Position numbers and translations under genes: made by a program. Shown here piece after piece: positions 46,011-59,200 of a stretch of 64,000 nt of DNA (positions are counted from its first letter, which is position 1; each line of letters begins with the position of its first letter). The stretch spans positions 615,723 to 679,722 of the forward strand of contig VZRN01001126.1 in NCBI GenBank assembly GCA_013397935.1, in the 5' to 3' direction. A model generated the notes under the pieces. That model did not search any database and had not been told where the DNA came from. It saw nothing but the letters and a program-made list of their open reading frames with translations. The stretch comes from Dasyornis broadbenti (taxonomy: Eukaryota; Chordata; Aves; Passeriformes; Dasyornithidae).

Positions 46011-46012
46011 CA

Positions 46013-46305
46013 GAACCACAGAATCACAGAACCATGGAATGGTTTGGGCTGGAAGGGACCTTAAAGCTCATCTGGTCTCACCCCCTGCCACGGGCAGGGA
46101 CACCTTCCACTGTCCCAGGCTGCCCCAAGCCCCAGTGTCCAGCCTGGCCTTGGACATTTCCGGAGATGGGGCAACTGCAGCTTCTCTGGGCACCCAGTGC
46201 CTGGGCCTCACCTCCCTCACAGGGAACAATTTCTTTGCAATATCCCATCTAACCCTGCCCTCTGGCAGTGGGAAGCCATTCCCCCTTTTCCTGTCACTTC
46301 TCTGT
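46013..46305 (-). mobile_element. CR1 LINE 3' end
   Basis: AACCACAGAATCACAGAACC at 46,013 is the reverse complement of the CR1 terminal octamer-like repeat (ATTCTGTG type). It is followed by GGAATGGTTTGGGCTGGAAG, GGGCAGGGACACCTTCCACT and CTCTGGGCACCCAGTGCCTG, hallmark CR1 segments in the expected order. The sense strand is minus and the 3' terminus is at 46,013. The copy is 5'-truncated at about 46,305. It is less diverged than the copy at 39.37 kb and retains its terminal repeat, so it inserted more recently. The 137-codon plus-strand frame here is repeat-derived. Confidence 0.95.
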
Positions 46306-46309
46306 CTTC

Positions 46310-49300
46310 AGGTGGCCTGAGAGGAGGGACATCGGCTTTTAAGAAACCCAGTTCAGATGCTGAGTAAAACCTCACCAGTTCTGAGGTCGTTGTCTCCCTG
46401 CTCTCACATTTTCAAAGACTTCAGGCACTTCCAGCTCAATGTGTCTGTCAGGGGATTGTAGCAATTCTTGAGATGGGTAGCAAAATAGGATTAGGTGGAA
46501 TGTTAAAGGAAGACAGTGGAGCCCTTTTGCAGGTATATCTGGTGTTGTTTGATTAAATCTAGGCATGTGGTACTGAGGATATTATTCGTATATTTTGTTG
46601 AAGGATTTTTAAATTATTTTTTTTTTATGGGTAGGAACTGCATCTGCTGTGTGAAAACTGCAGAGTGCACACTGCTGTTGAAAAGTTTTAAGGACACGTT
46701 GTTTGCAGTGTAAATGTGGAACTGCTGGTCACAGGCACTCATACTGCCCTAAATTCATAGGTCCATGCAGCACTGCTGCAAATACTGCTTATAGGAAAGT
46801 GGTTCAGAGAAAGCACAGTGTTACCTTTCTCCCGTGTCCAGATATGGTTTAGCAGCCTGACGTGCTTAATCAATCCCATGTGACCACTCAGCTCTCTTTG
46901 GAAGAGCTTCACAAATCACAGGCAAGTTTAGGGCTCCTGAGATGGTTGATGTAATCGGGACATACATCTATAAAACTGCTTTTGTACAACCTGGGTTCAA
47001 ACAATTACCTGGCCTCTCTGCCCCCTCCTCCCCCCTTTTTTTTTTATCTCAATATTATTGAGCAAGGAAATAGTGAATAGCGTGTCCACAAAATTCAAAT
47101 TTAGTAAACTGGCTACAATAAACAGTCATTTAAAAAAAGCATGAATAAATAATTTGAAGTGTATGATAGATTTGATTGTAATGGCTGTGCCATGTATTAT
47201 TCTCAGCCTCTGGAATCAGGCACTGGGACTGACATAACTTGCTTTGAGAATTCCCTGGATTAAAAATTCTTGCTGTTTGGATTCTGTCATGAAATGGTTG
47301 GCATCCCAACAGTCATGACAAGTGTATATGTTGGCAAGGAATTAAAAATGGTGGTGCCTCTGAAGTTTAGCAGGAGGTTTCCTGCCTGGGGATGGCAGAC
47401 AGTTGTAGCTGTTACAAATGCCATTCGCTTGTCTGCGTTGCAGCTCATTTCTGAAACAAAGCAAGCTTGGGCTCGTGTTCCACTTTGTAAAAGGAACTGC
47501 TACATTTGGTTTTCTTTGAGTCTTTTCTGGCACTGGGGTTTTCATGTGCCCACTTCTCTTTTTTTTTCTAGTTGTTTTGTTAATAAATCAAATCTGACTG
47601 CAAGATCTTTCTGCCTCTAAACCACAGTAAGGGCTGCTTGAAAAAGCGTGAGCCTCCCAAATTTTTTACCCTCAAGAGGAAATAACTGATTTTTTGTTTG
47701 TCTTTGATCCAGTCTCATCAATGCAATTTTCCTTCTTCAAACAATTGAGCCTGCAGTTCATTATAGTGCAAGACCGGAACCCTCCTATTACCTTATTTTT
47801 AGTAACAATTAAATTGAGCCTTAAAATTGCATTTGCAAAAAGAAAGGCCTGCATCGGTCCCAAATCTTAGAACTCGGCTCTTAAAATTTGCTCTCACTGA
47901 GGCTTCCAAGAGGGACAGCAGCAGACTGAATCCCAGCACTTCGTTCTCCTGGATGTCAGCGTCATTTGGTGGCGTGGCTTGGTGGTAGTAGTGGCCAAAT
48001 GAAGGGTATGGTGACCCCACAGAACGATTTAAATTCTCACATCCTCGTTTGCAGGATTTCTGCTTGCTGTCCTAAAGCACTTTAAAGGAGTTTTTACTCC
48101 TTTGAAGGGCAGCCCTGTTGTGATCGTGTCTGTGACCTGAGGGTGCTGTGCCTATTTGGGTGTAGCAGCCTCCTTGACTCGCCTGAAGTGCTGCCTGTCC
48201 TGGGAATCCTTTCTGGCCTCCTCCAGCGCCGAGTCGAGGGTGCAGGGTCAGAGAGCACCAGGATGCCTCAGGCAGGTGCATCTGTGCTGGAGACTCAGTG
48301 GAGCTTCTCAGCCTGGGTCAGTGAGGAGTTGCCCCCTGCCAAGGCCCCTGGCAGCAGCAGGGACACAGAGTGCTCTGCTCCTGTGGGGTTGAGCATCTTC
48401 CCTGAGCACAGCCCCTGACTATTTATCAGAGCTTGTGTACTTGATTAAAACATAGCTCACCTTCAGCTTATGGAGCTTTGAGGCTCTTAGAGGCGTGAAT
48501 TAATGGAGAGACAGGTTGTCTCTGCTGCAGAAGAGAGAAGTAATTCTGCCGGGTGATTTGTTAGGTTCAAGCATTGCCTCTAGAATTTTTCAAGCACGAA
48601 TGTTTATCTGCAGTTGGGGCTGACTGACACCATCTCTTCTTTGAGAACGTTGTTTTCCTAAACATGGCTGTTAGAAGTCTAAGAAAAGAAATTCACTACT
48701 TAGGCATGAGGGAGGTGGGGAAGAATACTTCAGGAGATTTGGAAATGTCTGCCAAACTTGTGAGAACAATCTCCTGTCACAGTGGCTGTGGCAACCCAAC
48801 TGGACCTTAGAAAGAGGAGCATAGTTTGAAACACAGGACGTTTTACTCTCGTTGGACCCGACTGAGATATCCACATATTATAGGTAGTAAAAACTCTCTG
48901 AATACCCATATTAAAGTTCACTGCAAAAATATGGAGCCCTCATGTTATTTACCTAGCATGGTGTGCATGGAAACGTGGTTAGCATCAGGCAGGCTAAGAG
49001 ACCCACAGAGAGAAAAAAAAATCTGATTAACAGCACCTAGAAATGGGCAGAGTAACCCCCTGCAAGGAACCAGACCCCTCAGAATGCAAAACTGCCAGAC
49101 CAAGATTTCAGGCGCATGTGGAAGAGCTGTGTCTGTGCATGAGCCTGACAAAGGGGATAAAAATGACAAGAGGAAGGTGCAGCTTTCTTACATTTTCACC
49201 AACAAAATGAAAGAGTGAAATAAAATTGTCAGGAATGAATACACAAACCCTGAAACAGCTGGGAAAAATATTTGAGGAAAATGTACAGGAGGTAGCAGAG

Positions 49301-52300
49301 GGATACTTTTCTGTAAATCCCAAAAGCGAGAAGCAGAGAGGCGGATAGATGCTTGCATTGTGTGGTGGAAAATTCTGGCATGCACATGTACGTTAGAGAC
49401 ATAAAAGATCTCCTAATTAGAGACAGGATCATTTGTGGGACATGTGATTCCAGTTTACAGGAGGAATTGCTGAGAAAAAGACATCTAACCCTAAAGGAAT
49501 GAATCAAAGAACAAGAGCAGCTGAAGTGTCCAGGGAAAGGAGCAAAACGACAGCCACTCTTGCAGGCCACAGGAGAGTCCAGGAGAGAGGGAAGAGAGGG
49601 ATGGACCTGTGAGCAGTGCACAGAAGTGAAGTAAGATTTGGGGCTGCTGGGAAGGGTTTAGTTCAGCAGTGGGCAGCGGGGCTGTGTCTGGCTGGTGCCT
49701 CCTCGGCAGCGATGCAGGAGGCAGAAGGAAACCACGGGGCAGTGAAGGGGCATCAGCAAGGTGGGCAAAACAACAGGCTGCTCTGGAGTCAGCATGTGTG
49801 AAGGAAAATGGAATCAAAGAGCCAGCCTTCAGGTGTCTCTGGGTTAGCAATCTCTAGTTAGTCACCAAATGTTTGCCTGGAAAGCACAGCTGTCAGGAGG
49901 AAGGTTGGGGTGACCCATTTGCGGCTCTGAGAGAGGAGAAGGAGGAAGGTATGGTTTGAAAGAGGCACCAGGAAGTCAATCTGTCTGAGCATGACCTGAA
50001 TGTTACCCCATTTTTTTGTGTTTCTCTACGCCGTTCTCTAAAGAAAAGCCAATTATATTTCAGAAGAATAGGGGCCTCTCATGTTGTTATTCATCATGTG
50101 GCACATGAAACACCAACACTAACTCCTAAACTGTGAGTTAACCTTGTCCTTTCATCACGTATGGTCATCTCATCACTGAGCTGGTGCCTGCTCAAAGCTG
50201 CCTGGAAGTGCTTGAGCCCCAGACAACTAAACTTTTATACATCAGTACAAAAGCAGCAAAGAAGATGAGAAGGAAAACTGATTGTCCCGAGGGACGCAGC
50301 ATAGTGGTTTGGGTAGTCCTGCTTAGAAAGTCACTTGTGGCTTTCATAATGAGGAACTTAAGGTTTGAATTTTCAGACTTATTAGCTGTACATTTGTTTG
50401 TTTTTTATTAACTTAATATACTACGTGCCACATTTTCCTTGGGGTATTGAGTTGAGTGATGGATTCATCCAGTTCAGCTCTAAATGCATGGGCTCTCTTT
50501 TTCATAAAACTTCGAAGAGATTTGGGTCTCAAATTTCCAGAAGGATTTTATTTTATGCCTGTATATTTTGGTACAGCAGCTAATGTTTTCTGTCGTGTCT
50601 CCTTTCTGACAATATATGCTTCTGGCTAATGTAAGAGAGGGAATGTAGTTTTTGTTTGTTCTCTTTCTTGACCCGTGAGAATTAGAGTTGTCTTCTTACA
50701 TGAGCAGACACAGTTAAACCACTTTGGTCTACAAAAGAATCACTGGAAGTTTCCAATCCCCTTGCTCTCTGCTTCAATGGAAAGAAAAACAGGTTTTAAA
50801 AAGTCTGAGAAAGATATGGCTATTAAGCTAATCCAGTATACTTCATCTAGCTGCTAAAAATCTTGACTCTTAACAATGATTAAATATAATTGCATCAGTA
50901 AAGGTGGTGTGAAAAAAACCCTGGCTTTCATTAGAAGCTATCTTTAGGAAACCATGATTCCTTGACTTAAAAAGTTACATGTAACATTGCTGGTTTATTT
51001 TGGGAGCGCTTTAAGGTTTCTTAATCCCAGGGTTATGTAGAAAGAATAAATAAACCCCCAGCAGAACAAATACACAGTTCTGAAGTATTCGCCTATATTT
51101 TAATATATATCCACAGTGCATGCTATTTATTCAAAAAGAAAATTGGGCATAAAACAGAGACGTTAATGGATAAATATTCAGCCATCTAAAGATCTGATCA
51201 AATAGTAAAGATATTTGGAAGAAAAAAACAAATTAGCAGACCACCACCTATGTGCCGGATAAAATTGCCATAAGATGGAATGGAAGGACTCCCAGTAATT
51301 TAAAGCGTGTTGTGTTTTTTTTTTTTTTTTTTTTTGCTACTCTTCAGTTTGGAAGAAAATCTGTTCATTATTTTAAGAGCTGAAAAACAAAGTTGCTAAA
51401 CTTTTTCTCCTATTTTCATAAATTTAAAATATGAGCTGTGTCATATCCTTAACACGGCACAGTGTCTCTATAGAGAATATAAAATTTCTCCAAGATATGT
51501 GATCTGAAACAGCTCTTCCTAGACAGTCAGATGTTAAAAAATTCAGCAGTTTTGGTATAATGCAGAACACCACATGCTGCTCTGTATCCTTGGGGCTGAA
51601 CTGGATATTTGCACTTTTGGGTTTGTTTTGTAGATTATGAAAAATTGTGTAAACTGAAAGAAGACTGTAAAACCTCCTACACTGAAATACTGAAAATTAC
51701 AAAATAATCCAGTTCTTGCATAGCTTTGTCACTGCCGATGTTAAATGTTACTGCAAGTATTTATTGCAAGTGCCTGGGTTGCTGCGAAGACAAAAGTACA
51801 ACAGTGAGCCTTGTTTGCTTAGAGAAATCACATACTCCCAACGTGTTCCAGGGGAATAATCATCTGGTTTTTGTGGGTATTCAGAAGTGATAATTCTGAA
51901 GCAGAGAATGCTATTGGTAATGTTTCCACTGGGATACTCAGTAAAAATGTATTTAGCTATTGCCCTAAATGGAGTTTAAGCAGAGTTTAAGGCCAGATCG
52001 TGGCTGGCCCATGGTGAGATACTGAATTAAATTCTGATGTGTCTTCTCCACGTACTTTCTGCTTTTAAGATATTAGAGATATTAAAGCCCTGAAAATATG
52101 TTGATAATTAGGGCATTTAATGAAATATTCAAAATGTAGGCATATATAGGTAGATATGCGCTATACAAAAAAAAAAAAAGATAATATGGATGATGAAAAA
52201 TAAATCCCTTGTGATTTCGTTATTTCTATCCTGTTTAACTATTTGCCTCTTATTTTGAGAATCCTGGTGTGGAAAAATATTTTTATAATTTGTGGTTGGC

Positions 52301-53228
52301 ATTTTTGGCCCTCATGCAGTTTTGATTCACAAGTTGAAATCCTGTTTCCATGGAAATCAGCTGAATTGTTGATAAGCTTTGAATTTCTCCCACAAATTAA
52401 GGCAACTGGGGAACATCATCTGGGCTGATTCTGTCCATAGTGTCAGCCGTAGTATTTTCCCTTTTATTCTGTATGAGTGGGAGCTGCATTTTGGTGATGA
52501 TTTGGGAGTCAAGACTCCCAAATGTTACTGCAACAAGTTCTGTCGTGTCAAGGAAAACGAGGGTGTTTGAAAGCACTGAGTGACTTTTTGTGTGACAGCT
52601 ACCCATGATCTCCTCAGCAGGAGCAGCAGATCTGCCCCTGCCCCACACCACAAACACCAGCCACAGGTGGAGTTTTTCTCTGATTACTTTCAGAACAGCT
52701 GAAATCAAAATAAACACTATTTGTTAGGAAGTCAAAAAAAAAATAAAAAATGGAGCTTGTAATATAAGCTTGATATATAGCTCGGGAAGAGGGGTTTAGG
52801 CTAAACTTGTTTTATTAGAATAGTCAGGAGAAGTGAAACTCTAAGTGGCAGCTCTGTGTTTGCTTAGCTCCAGCTGGTAACTGGAGGAGATGGATAGGGC
52901 AGGAATTGGCTGCTGTGGGACAGGAATGCCGTGGTTTGCTGCGCTGCCAGTGTCTGTCCCGGGCCCTCGGGTCAGAGGGTGGCAGTGAAAGCAGACCCTT
53001 CCCCGCGCTGGAAATGCCAGGTGATGGACTTGAGCGATATTCGCATTCTCAGTGTATTTCTGGCTTTCCTAATCTTTGATCCTGCCATTGAATCCGCGGG
53101 GGTGCAAAATTCCACCCACACAGATCCGATGTCAAAATCCTGGCCTTAATTATTTATGGTTTGGTTTGGACAAATTACTGTTCTCTGTGCAATAACCTCA
53201 GTTATTGCCAGAAACACAGAACAATCTA
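46310..53228. other. Noncoding interval
   Basis: Unique, mostly AT-rich sequence with GC-richer sections at 48.1-48.4 and 49.5-49.8 kb. It includes a T21 run (51,315-51,335) and an A13 run (52,167-52,179). Minus-strand frames between 48,945 and 49,850 overlap in several registers and show no domain. No RNA gene or interspersed repeat recognised. Confidence 0.45.
51315..51335. repeat. Poly-T tract, T21
   Basis: Twenty-one consecutive T after GTTGTG. No adjacent retroposon body was recognised. Confidence 0.92.
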
Positions 53229-53231
53229 AAA

Positions 53232-53262
53232 CATACATACATACATACATTATGTATGTATG
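53232..53262. repeat. CATA/TATG inverted microsatellite (hairpin)
   Basis: A (CATA)n array on the left flips to (TATG)n on the right. Bases 53,236-53,247 are perfectly complementary to 53,251-53,262 with a 3-base loop, giving a 12-bp stem. Such arms can extrude as a cruciform. A T-rich run follows at 53,271. Confidence 0.93.
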
Positions 53263-53269
53263 AACATTT

Positions 53270-56200
53270 ATTTTTTTTTTTATAAAGATCATACCTTTAT
53301 TAATGTGTTTTGAGGCTTAACTGAAATTCTCATTTCTCAGTCTTGCCCTGTGCTGCTTTTCACCTGACCAGACTGGCCTGGATCTATTCATTCTCAAAAA
53401 AAAAGAAGTTCGTAATGTTTATAACCTGAAAGTCAGCCTACAACTACAAGAACATCCAGTTTTATACACCTTGCACTAAGATCCTGCTGGTTTGTTAAGC
53501 TGCGGATGGACTGTACTAGTTTTCTGCACTAAACAGGCACCCCCTTTTTTTAAATGTCTCTGGGCTCTATTCATGAGTCTAACCATCTCAAGTTAGATCA
53601 TTTTCATCTGCATATAAATAGAAGATGAATCTCTTAGGAAAAGAAAAAACCTTTTAACCAGGAACAGTGAATTTCATGAAAGAAAAGTAAAATCAGAATT
53701 TTACAGCAAAATCAGACATGACAGAGCCACTGCAGATCTTGGCAATGCCAGCCAGAACCATTCTTTAATTAAGTAAGGAAAGCTGTGAGTTTTATGTGTT
53801 TCCCAAAGTCTTTTTCTTTCCTTCTTTTCGTTTTGCTTTTCCTGAATTTTTAATCAAAAGTTGATGCTGATATAATTGCTGACATAATGCTTACAAATAG
53901 GTTCCTAGCAGTTGAGTATTGCTTTAAATTTGGATTTTTGTCTTTTGTTTTTGCCTTACTAGAGCTGTGTGTAAAAAATGTACTCTCTCCACCAGTTCAC
54001 AGGTAGGACATGGCAGGCCTGGCCATTTCACTTCTCACGTGTTCTCAGTTGGAAGTCAACTGAAAATCAGCAGAAGATCCCAGGTAATTCCTGTGCCTGC
54101 TTAGAATTGTGTAAAACTGAGTTTTGTCTGAAGTTAAAAATCTGTGCCCCATTTTTCAATGAGGTGCCAGCCAGGTGCTCTAAAACGTGTTCCTAATTAT
54201 TTGCTTTTGATCTGATGAGAGAGTAGCACTAGTTTTGAATTTCAAGTTCACGTATGCTTTTGGATCCGAGATTTCAGTGGAATGTGTTATGGATATGGAT
54301 TGCAGTCCCAGTCTCAGTGTCTGAAGCAGTTCCTAGAGTCACAGGAAGTATTTGTTTTACATGTTATTATTGAGGAAAACCAAATGGCAATAAAAGTATT
54401 CCAGAATGAATAAAACTTTCTAGTAAAAATCACATTTGCGTGAGTGACCTATCTGAAAACGCTAGAACCTCACAAAGCACGGCCTGTCTGTCTCACCAGT
54501 AGAATTCTTGCTTTGCACTAAAGAGTATTTGCACTTTTTGAAATTGAAATACAGGATTAGCATTTTTCCAGGTTGTTAAATACTGCAAAAGACCTTTTCT
54601 AATGTGGTACAGTTCGTACTTCCGAGTCACGGTTGCATCTGGTGCTTCTTCAAAAAAAAAAAAAAAATGTTCTCAAGCTTTCAGAATTGCACATTCCAGA
54701 GCTTTGGTTCTCTGCAGTTGGTGTTGGAATGAATTGTTTTCCAAGCCTGAACTAAACCTCTTGAGGGGTTCCTCAGTCTCCTCCTGATGGAAAGGAATTG
54801 TGAGCTAAGGAGGAGGGTCCACTTAAGGCTTTTAGTGATGAGAAGCCCGTTTCACCACAAGGAAGAATTTCACATTTCATATATTTGTACAGTTGGTTTG
54901 GGTTTTTTCCCTGCAGAATTACCAGATTCTATTGTGGACTGGATGGATATTATAAACTTTTTTTAAAGATTGTGAACCAAGTTTTAAAAATCACTGGTCA
55001 TGCTGGAAATGACAGTGTTGGAGAGCCAATCTAGAAAACTTGCTGAAACCCCTTTCAAAGGTTTCAAAGCATTCAGCTCTGTGCAGGATATCCACCTATA
55101 AACTGTCTCACGTTGGGATACAAAAGTCCAAACTTAGCACCTTTCAGTCTGTGGCCTACTTCAATTTTTTTAAGAAATTGCTATAAATGTGTACTTGCCA
55201 ATTAATACATAGTGATATCTGATATTTTCCCACAGTGAAAAATTGTCTGCACATGCATATCCATATGGGAAGTGTGGGGGTTATGATACACACAAGAAGT
55301 GTGTTTCATTTTTCAAGCTACAAGTAGATAGTGGCTTTTCAAAATCTGCAGATTTTCTTTGTAAATTAACCTTTTGTTGGTATCTTTCAAGTTCTGTTGG
55401 CTTCCAGCTAGAAAGCTAATGATGAAGCATCAGAATTGCACCCTTTTAAAAGAAGAAAAGCAGGGTAGGCATCTGTAATAGTAGTGTAATGACACCAAAT
55501 CTGCATGAACAATTTAGAATTATTTGCCTAAATGCTCATTCATTGGCCCACAGAGGTTTTCTTCAGTGCTTTATCTTCACATGATGTTTTGCAGCACCAG
55601 TTTGGCGTCATTAGCCATCTCCCCACCAGCATTTTAAAGATTTTTCCACAGAGCCATAAAATTGCACCTTCCTCATTGGATCTAAAACGCAGCCCACCTG
55701 TAATAACAGAGCAGTGGAACAGCGTGGATCTCTCCTGGATGTCTGCAGTGCAGGGAGCTGGGGTGGCTTGCCTTCACACTGAAATAAAGGTCATGTCCTA
55801 ATGTTATGCCTTCCTGTTTAAAATGAATGGCCTGTAAATGTTTATCTCAACTAGAAGTGAGAACGTGGTCCTCGTCTGTTCTCTCCAATTCCGCCTTGGA
55901 GAAGCCGTGCAGTGAAGCAGCTGCATATCCCTTCACATCCTTCTCTTGCTGTTAAACATTTACATCTCTGCAGCACTTTGCCAGGCTTCCCCCTGCTCAC
56001 GTTTGGATTTCTGATTGAAGCTTGCAGTGGTGCTTTCTGGATTTATGGTGGGTTGCATTGTTTTCTGCAGGACAGAGCGAGAGAAGGGGCTCAGCCCAGC
56101 GCAGGACCGACAGTCCATGCACAGCATCATGCTCTGTAGAGTGTCTTTGTGTTCTGCCAGTGGGTGTTGCAGTGTAAGACGTCTGGAGGTTGCTTGGGAC

Positions 56201-59200
56201 TACTTCTCTAGAGAGAGGACCAAAGTACACAGTGCACTGGCTTGCACTGTGCTGGTTTTGGACAGTCAGGGCTGCTTTCCATTTCCAACAATGTTCCAAT
56301 ATAACCAAGTCCCGTGTGCTCGGTAATGGAGGCTTCTGAGACCTGGGGCTTCTGTAGAAAGGAAAAGAGCAAAGCAGTATTTATACAGTATAATATTTTG
56401 ATTTGCTAATGAGCTGTGAGGTGGGTGTTATCATGAACTACCATGCAGCAAGAAAGGTTCCTAAAACACCTATCAGCTTACTCCATCTCCGAATCATTGC
56501 AGATAGCACAGTGTTTAGTTTCTAAAGAGACTTGTGTTGTGCTAATTCTCGTGAGCAGTGCAAGTGATTGACGTGCTGCATTTTAGTGGCAAGGCGCAGA
56601 GCAGCTGAGTGGAGCTCGGCGCTGCAGCCAGCATCCAGCTGCTGAGGAAAGCACGCTGCTCCCAGAGACTGATTTGCAGGATGAGCACACGCTGATTGGT
56701 GTGGCCTTGCTCCGAGGGGAAGGAGGAAATAAAGGCACATAGTCTTCAATTACACTAATGATATTCTGGTCCTGAAAGGATTAGGAAAGAAACGTTTAAC
56801 TAAAAATAAAAGCCCAACGTGTAATAGTTCACAAACCATTTATTTACTTTGGATAGTTTTTTGCACTGTTTCTTAGGAGGATGGACATTGTTTTTTTACC
56901 ATGCCTCGGTCCCCTGTATTTAAAATACAGATGGTTCATCCTAAGGGCTGGTTTCTGTACATGTAAGTAATGAGTGTAACCTTCAAGGCAGAGCCTTCTG
57001 AGCTGTTTCTTGGTGGAATATGCCAGAGCAGCATCGGCATTTTACGTAACTAAAATGATTTCAGAGTCGTTTTTGCCAGCTCTTTTCTTCGAGGCCATCT
57101 CAAGTCAGGATGTTTGGTAGTGCAGTTCCACTGTGGAAATAAAAATAGTAATATGGATTTGATATAGACAGCCTCACTGAACTAGCTTGGGTTACTGTAA
57201 GGAACATCCCCTAGCTTAAACCCTCTAATCAGGTCCAAATCCCTTCAGTCAGATTCTTAATGTAAAGTTTGGCTTTTCCAAATCATCATTGTCATTGCAT
57301 TCAGCACTAGCAAAGGCTGTGCCTGTGACTCTTGGATGTGGTTCATGTAGCATTTGATTTTTTGCACAACCTTTAAAGCCCCTGTGAGGCCGAGCAGGGC
57401 TGTTCCTCTGCTTTAGGGGCTTTTTGGGCCCCCCCATGGATGTGTTAAAGGAGAGGGGCTGGCTAAGGAGTGGCATTTTCTCAGGATGATCAAGCTGTGG
57501 CTCGCTGCAAATCCCATCTGCCCTCTCCACATGCAGCATTAGAGGCCCTTCCTGGAACAAGCTCCTCAGGGATTTACCTGCATGAGGCTGCCGGTACGGG
57601 GTCACTGGGAAGGCAGATGGGACACATGATGACAGACTTGGACCAGTTGCACTTGGCAGAGAACAGAGCTATGGAGTAGGATAGTGGCTTTATGGGTCAG
57701 AATTTCTATCTAAATGTGTTCCTTGTGGATCTTATCCCTCAGTCTGGTACAAATAGCAGCGGTACCATGCAGGGTTTGGGTTTTCAGAGTTGCCAGGTGG
57801 GCACTGCAGGCTGCAAATTTGTGTTTATGCAATTTGTGGAACAGATAAAGGTATTTGCTCCTGTCTGTGTGCTTCAGCCTGCCAAGGATACCTTTTTTCA
57901 GGCTGTGTAAAGGTCATATTTTGCTTTGTCAGCTGACATTGGGGTGAATTAAATTAGACTTGAAAGCCACAACAATATCCAGGTAATAAAACTTAATCTT
58001 GAAGTAAGAATGATACCTTTGTCTTCTGCTTGAGAAAGGAAGGTGTAGGGTAACCCAAACTTCTCATTCTGTTTTGTCTCTCAGAAAATGCAAAAAGAAG
58101 GCTTTGGACTTTGCAAGAGCTTTCAGAAACTTGGGGGGAAAAATCATGTGGCACAAATATTCACTTGACCCAATTATGGTTAACGTGGTTTAAGTATACA
58201 AACTTGCAAAGTGCTCATGCTTTGTAATACTGAGTAAAAAAGTTCTGCTGCTTGCTGTGAAGATGAAACTTGTGTTGGACCTTACTGGCAGTGAAACCAG
58301 GCTTGCTACAGATCTGTCTTACAGATTAGGTCGTTTACTCATATTTCAGTTACGTTTTTTCCAGTTTCTCTTCCTCCAGTGCTCTGTTAAAGTAGTGCAG
58401 CTGCCTGGATGGCCATAGGCATTGAAAAGGCTTGAAGCATTAAAAAGAGAAATTTTGGGTCCTTTTTCTTAGTCAAACAGTCTTTTATATGCCAAGTACA
58501 GTATTTTATGCTGCCCAAGGAAAAGGATATTGTTTGCTACACTTTAAAATAGCACAAAAGCCATTCCAGCTCTCCTTGAGGCCAGTGACAACATTCCACT
58601 TGCTTTCAGTGGCAATTTGCAAGAGACCCATGATGCAGTTTCTGTCAGAGCAGGAGAAAGCTGAGAGTCCATAGTACCATGCAAGTGCAAAATGAAAGAA
58701 CTTGGTGCCATGTCATTTGCACTTTCCAGAGAGAAACTGTCTTGGTTTGGAGGAAGAGTCCCATGAACTTGTTACTCAGGCACTCTCACATTATCCAGAG
58801 AAAGAATGCAGAGAAAAGAAATGTTCAACTGCACTCCAGCCTGGTCCTGTTTTGTCTGAGTGTGTGTTAGAGCATGGGGAAGGAGAGATCAGCTTCTTGT
58901 CCTGGGTGTTCCCTTCAATCTGGAAGGTGAAGTCTCAGCTGCTGTTTGAATGTGTCATAATCACCAGTAAATCTCAAAAGTCTAAAATATTTGCTTGTGC
59001 AAAGCAGAGATTGAAATGGAAGAACTCCAAGGAAGGCATCTCTTGTTTTAAGGAGGGTTTTCCCCTGGGCTTTTCCTGACACGAGGGAGCAGAAGTTTGG
59101 CTGCCCCGGAGCTGTTCTCCGTGCACCTGCTGCTCACTGTGCCTGAGCAGCCCTGCAAGGGGGAACCCAGCCCTGGGCCTTGTGTGAAGGGAAGTGTGTG

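Noticed and set aside
45907..46320. 137-codon plus-strand ORF
   Set aside because: It lies mostly within the antisense strand of the CR1 3' end.
46985..47010. GGGTTCAAACAATTACC as a possible tRNA B box
   Set aside because: It departs from the B-box consensus at the 3' side, and no A box or cloverleaf could be formed around it.
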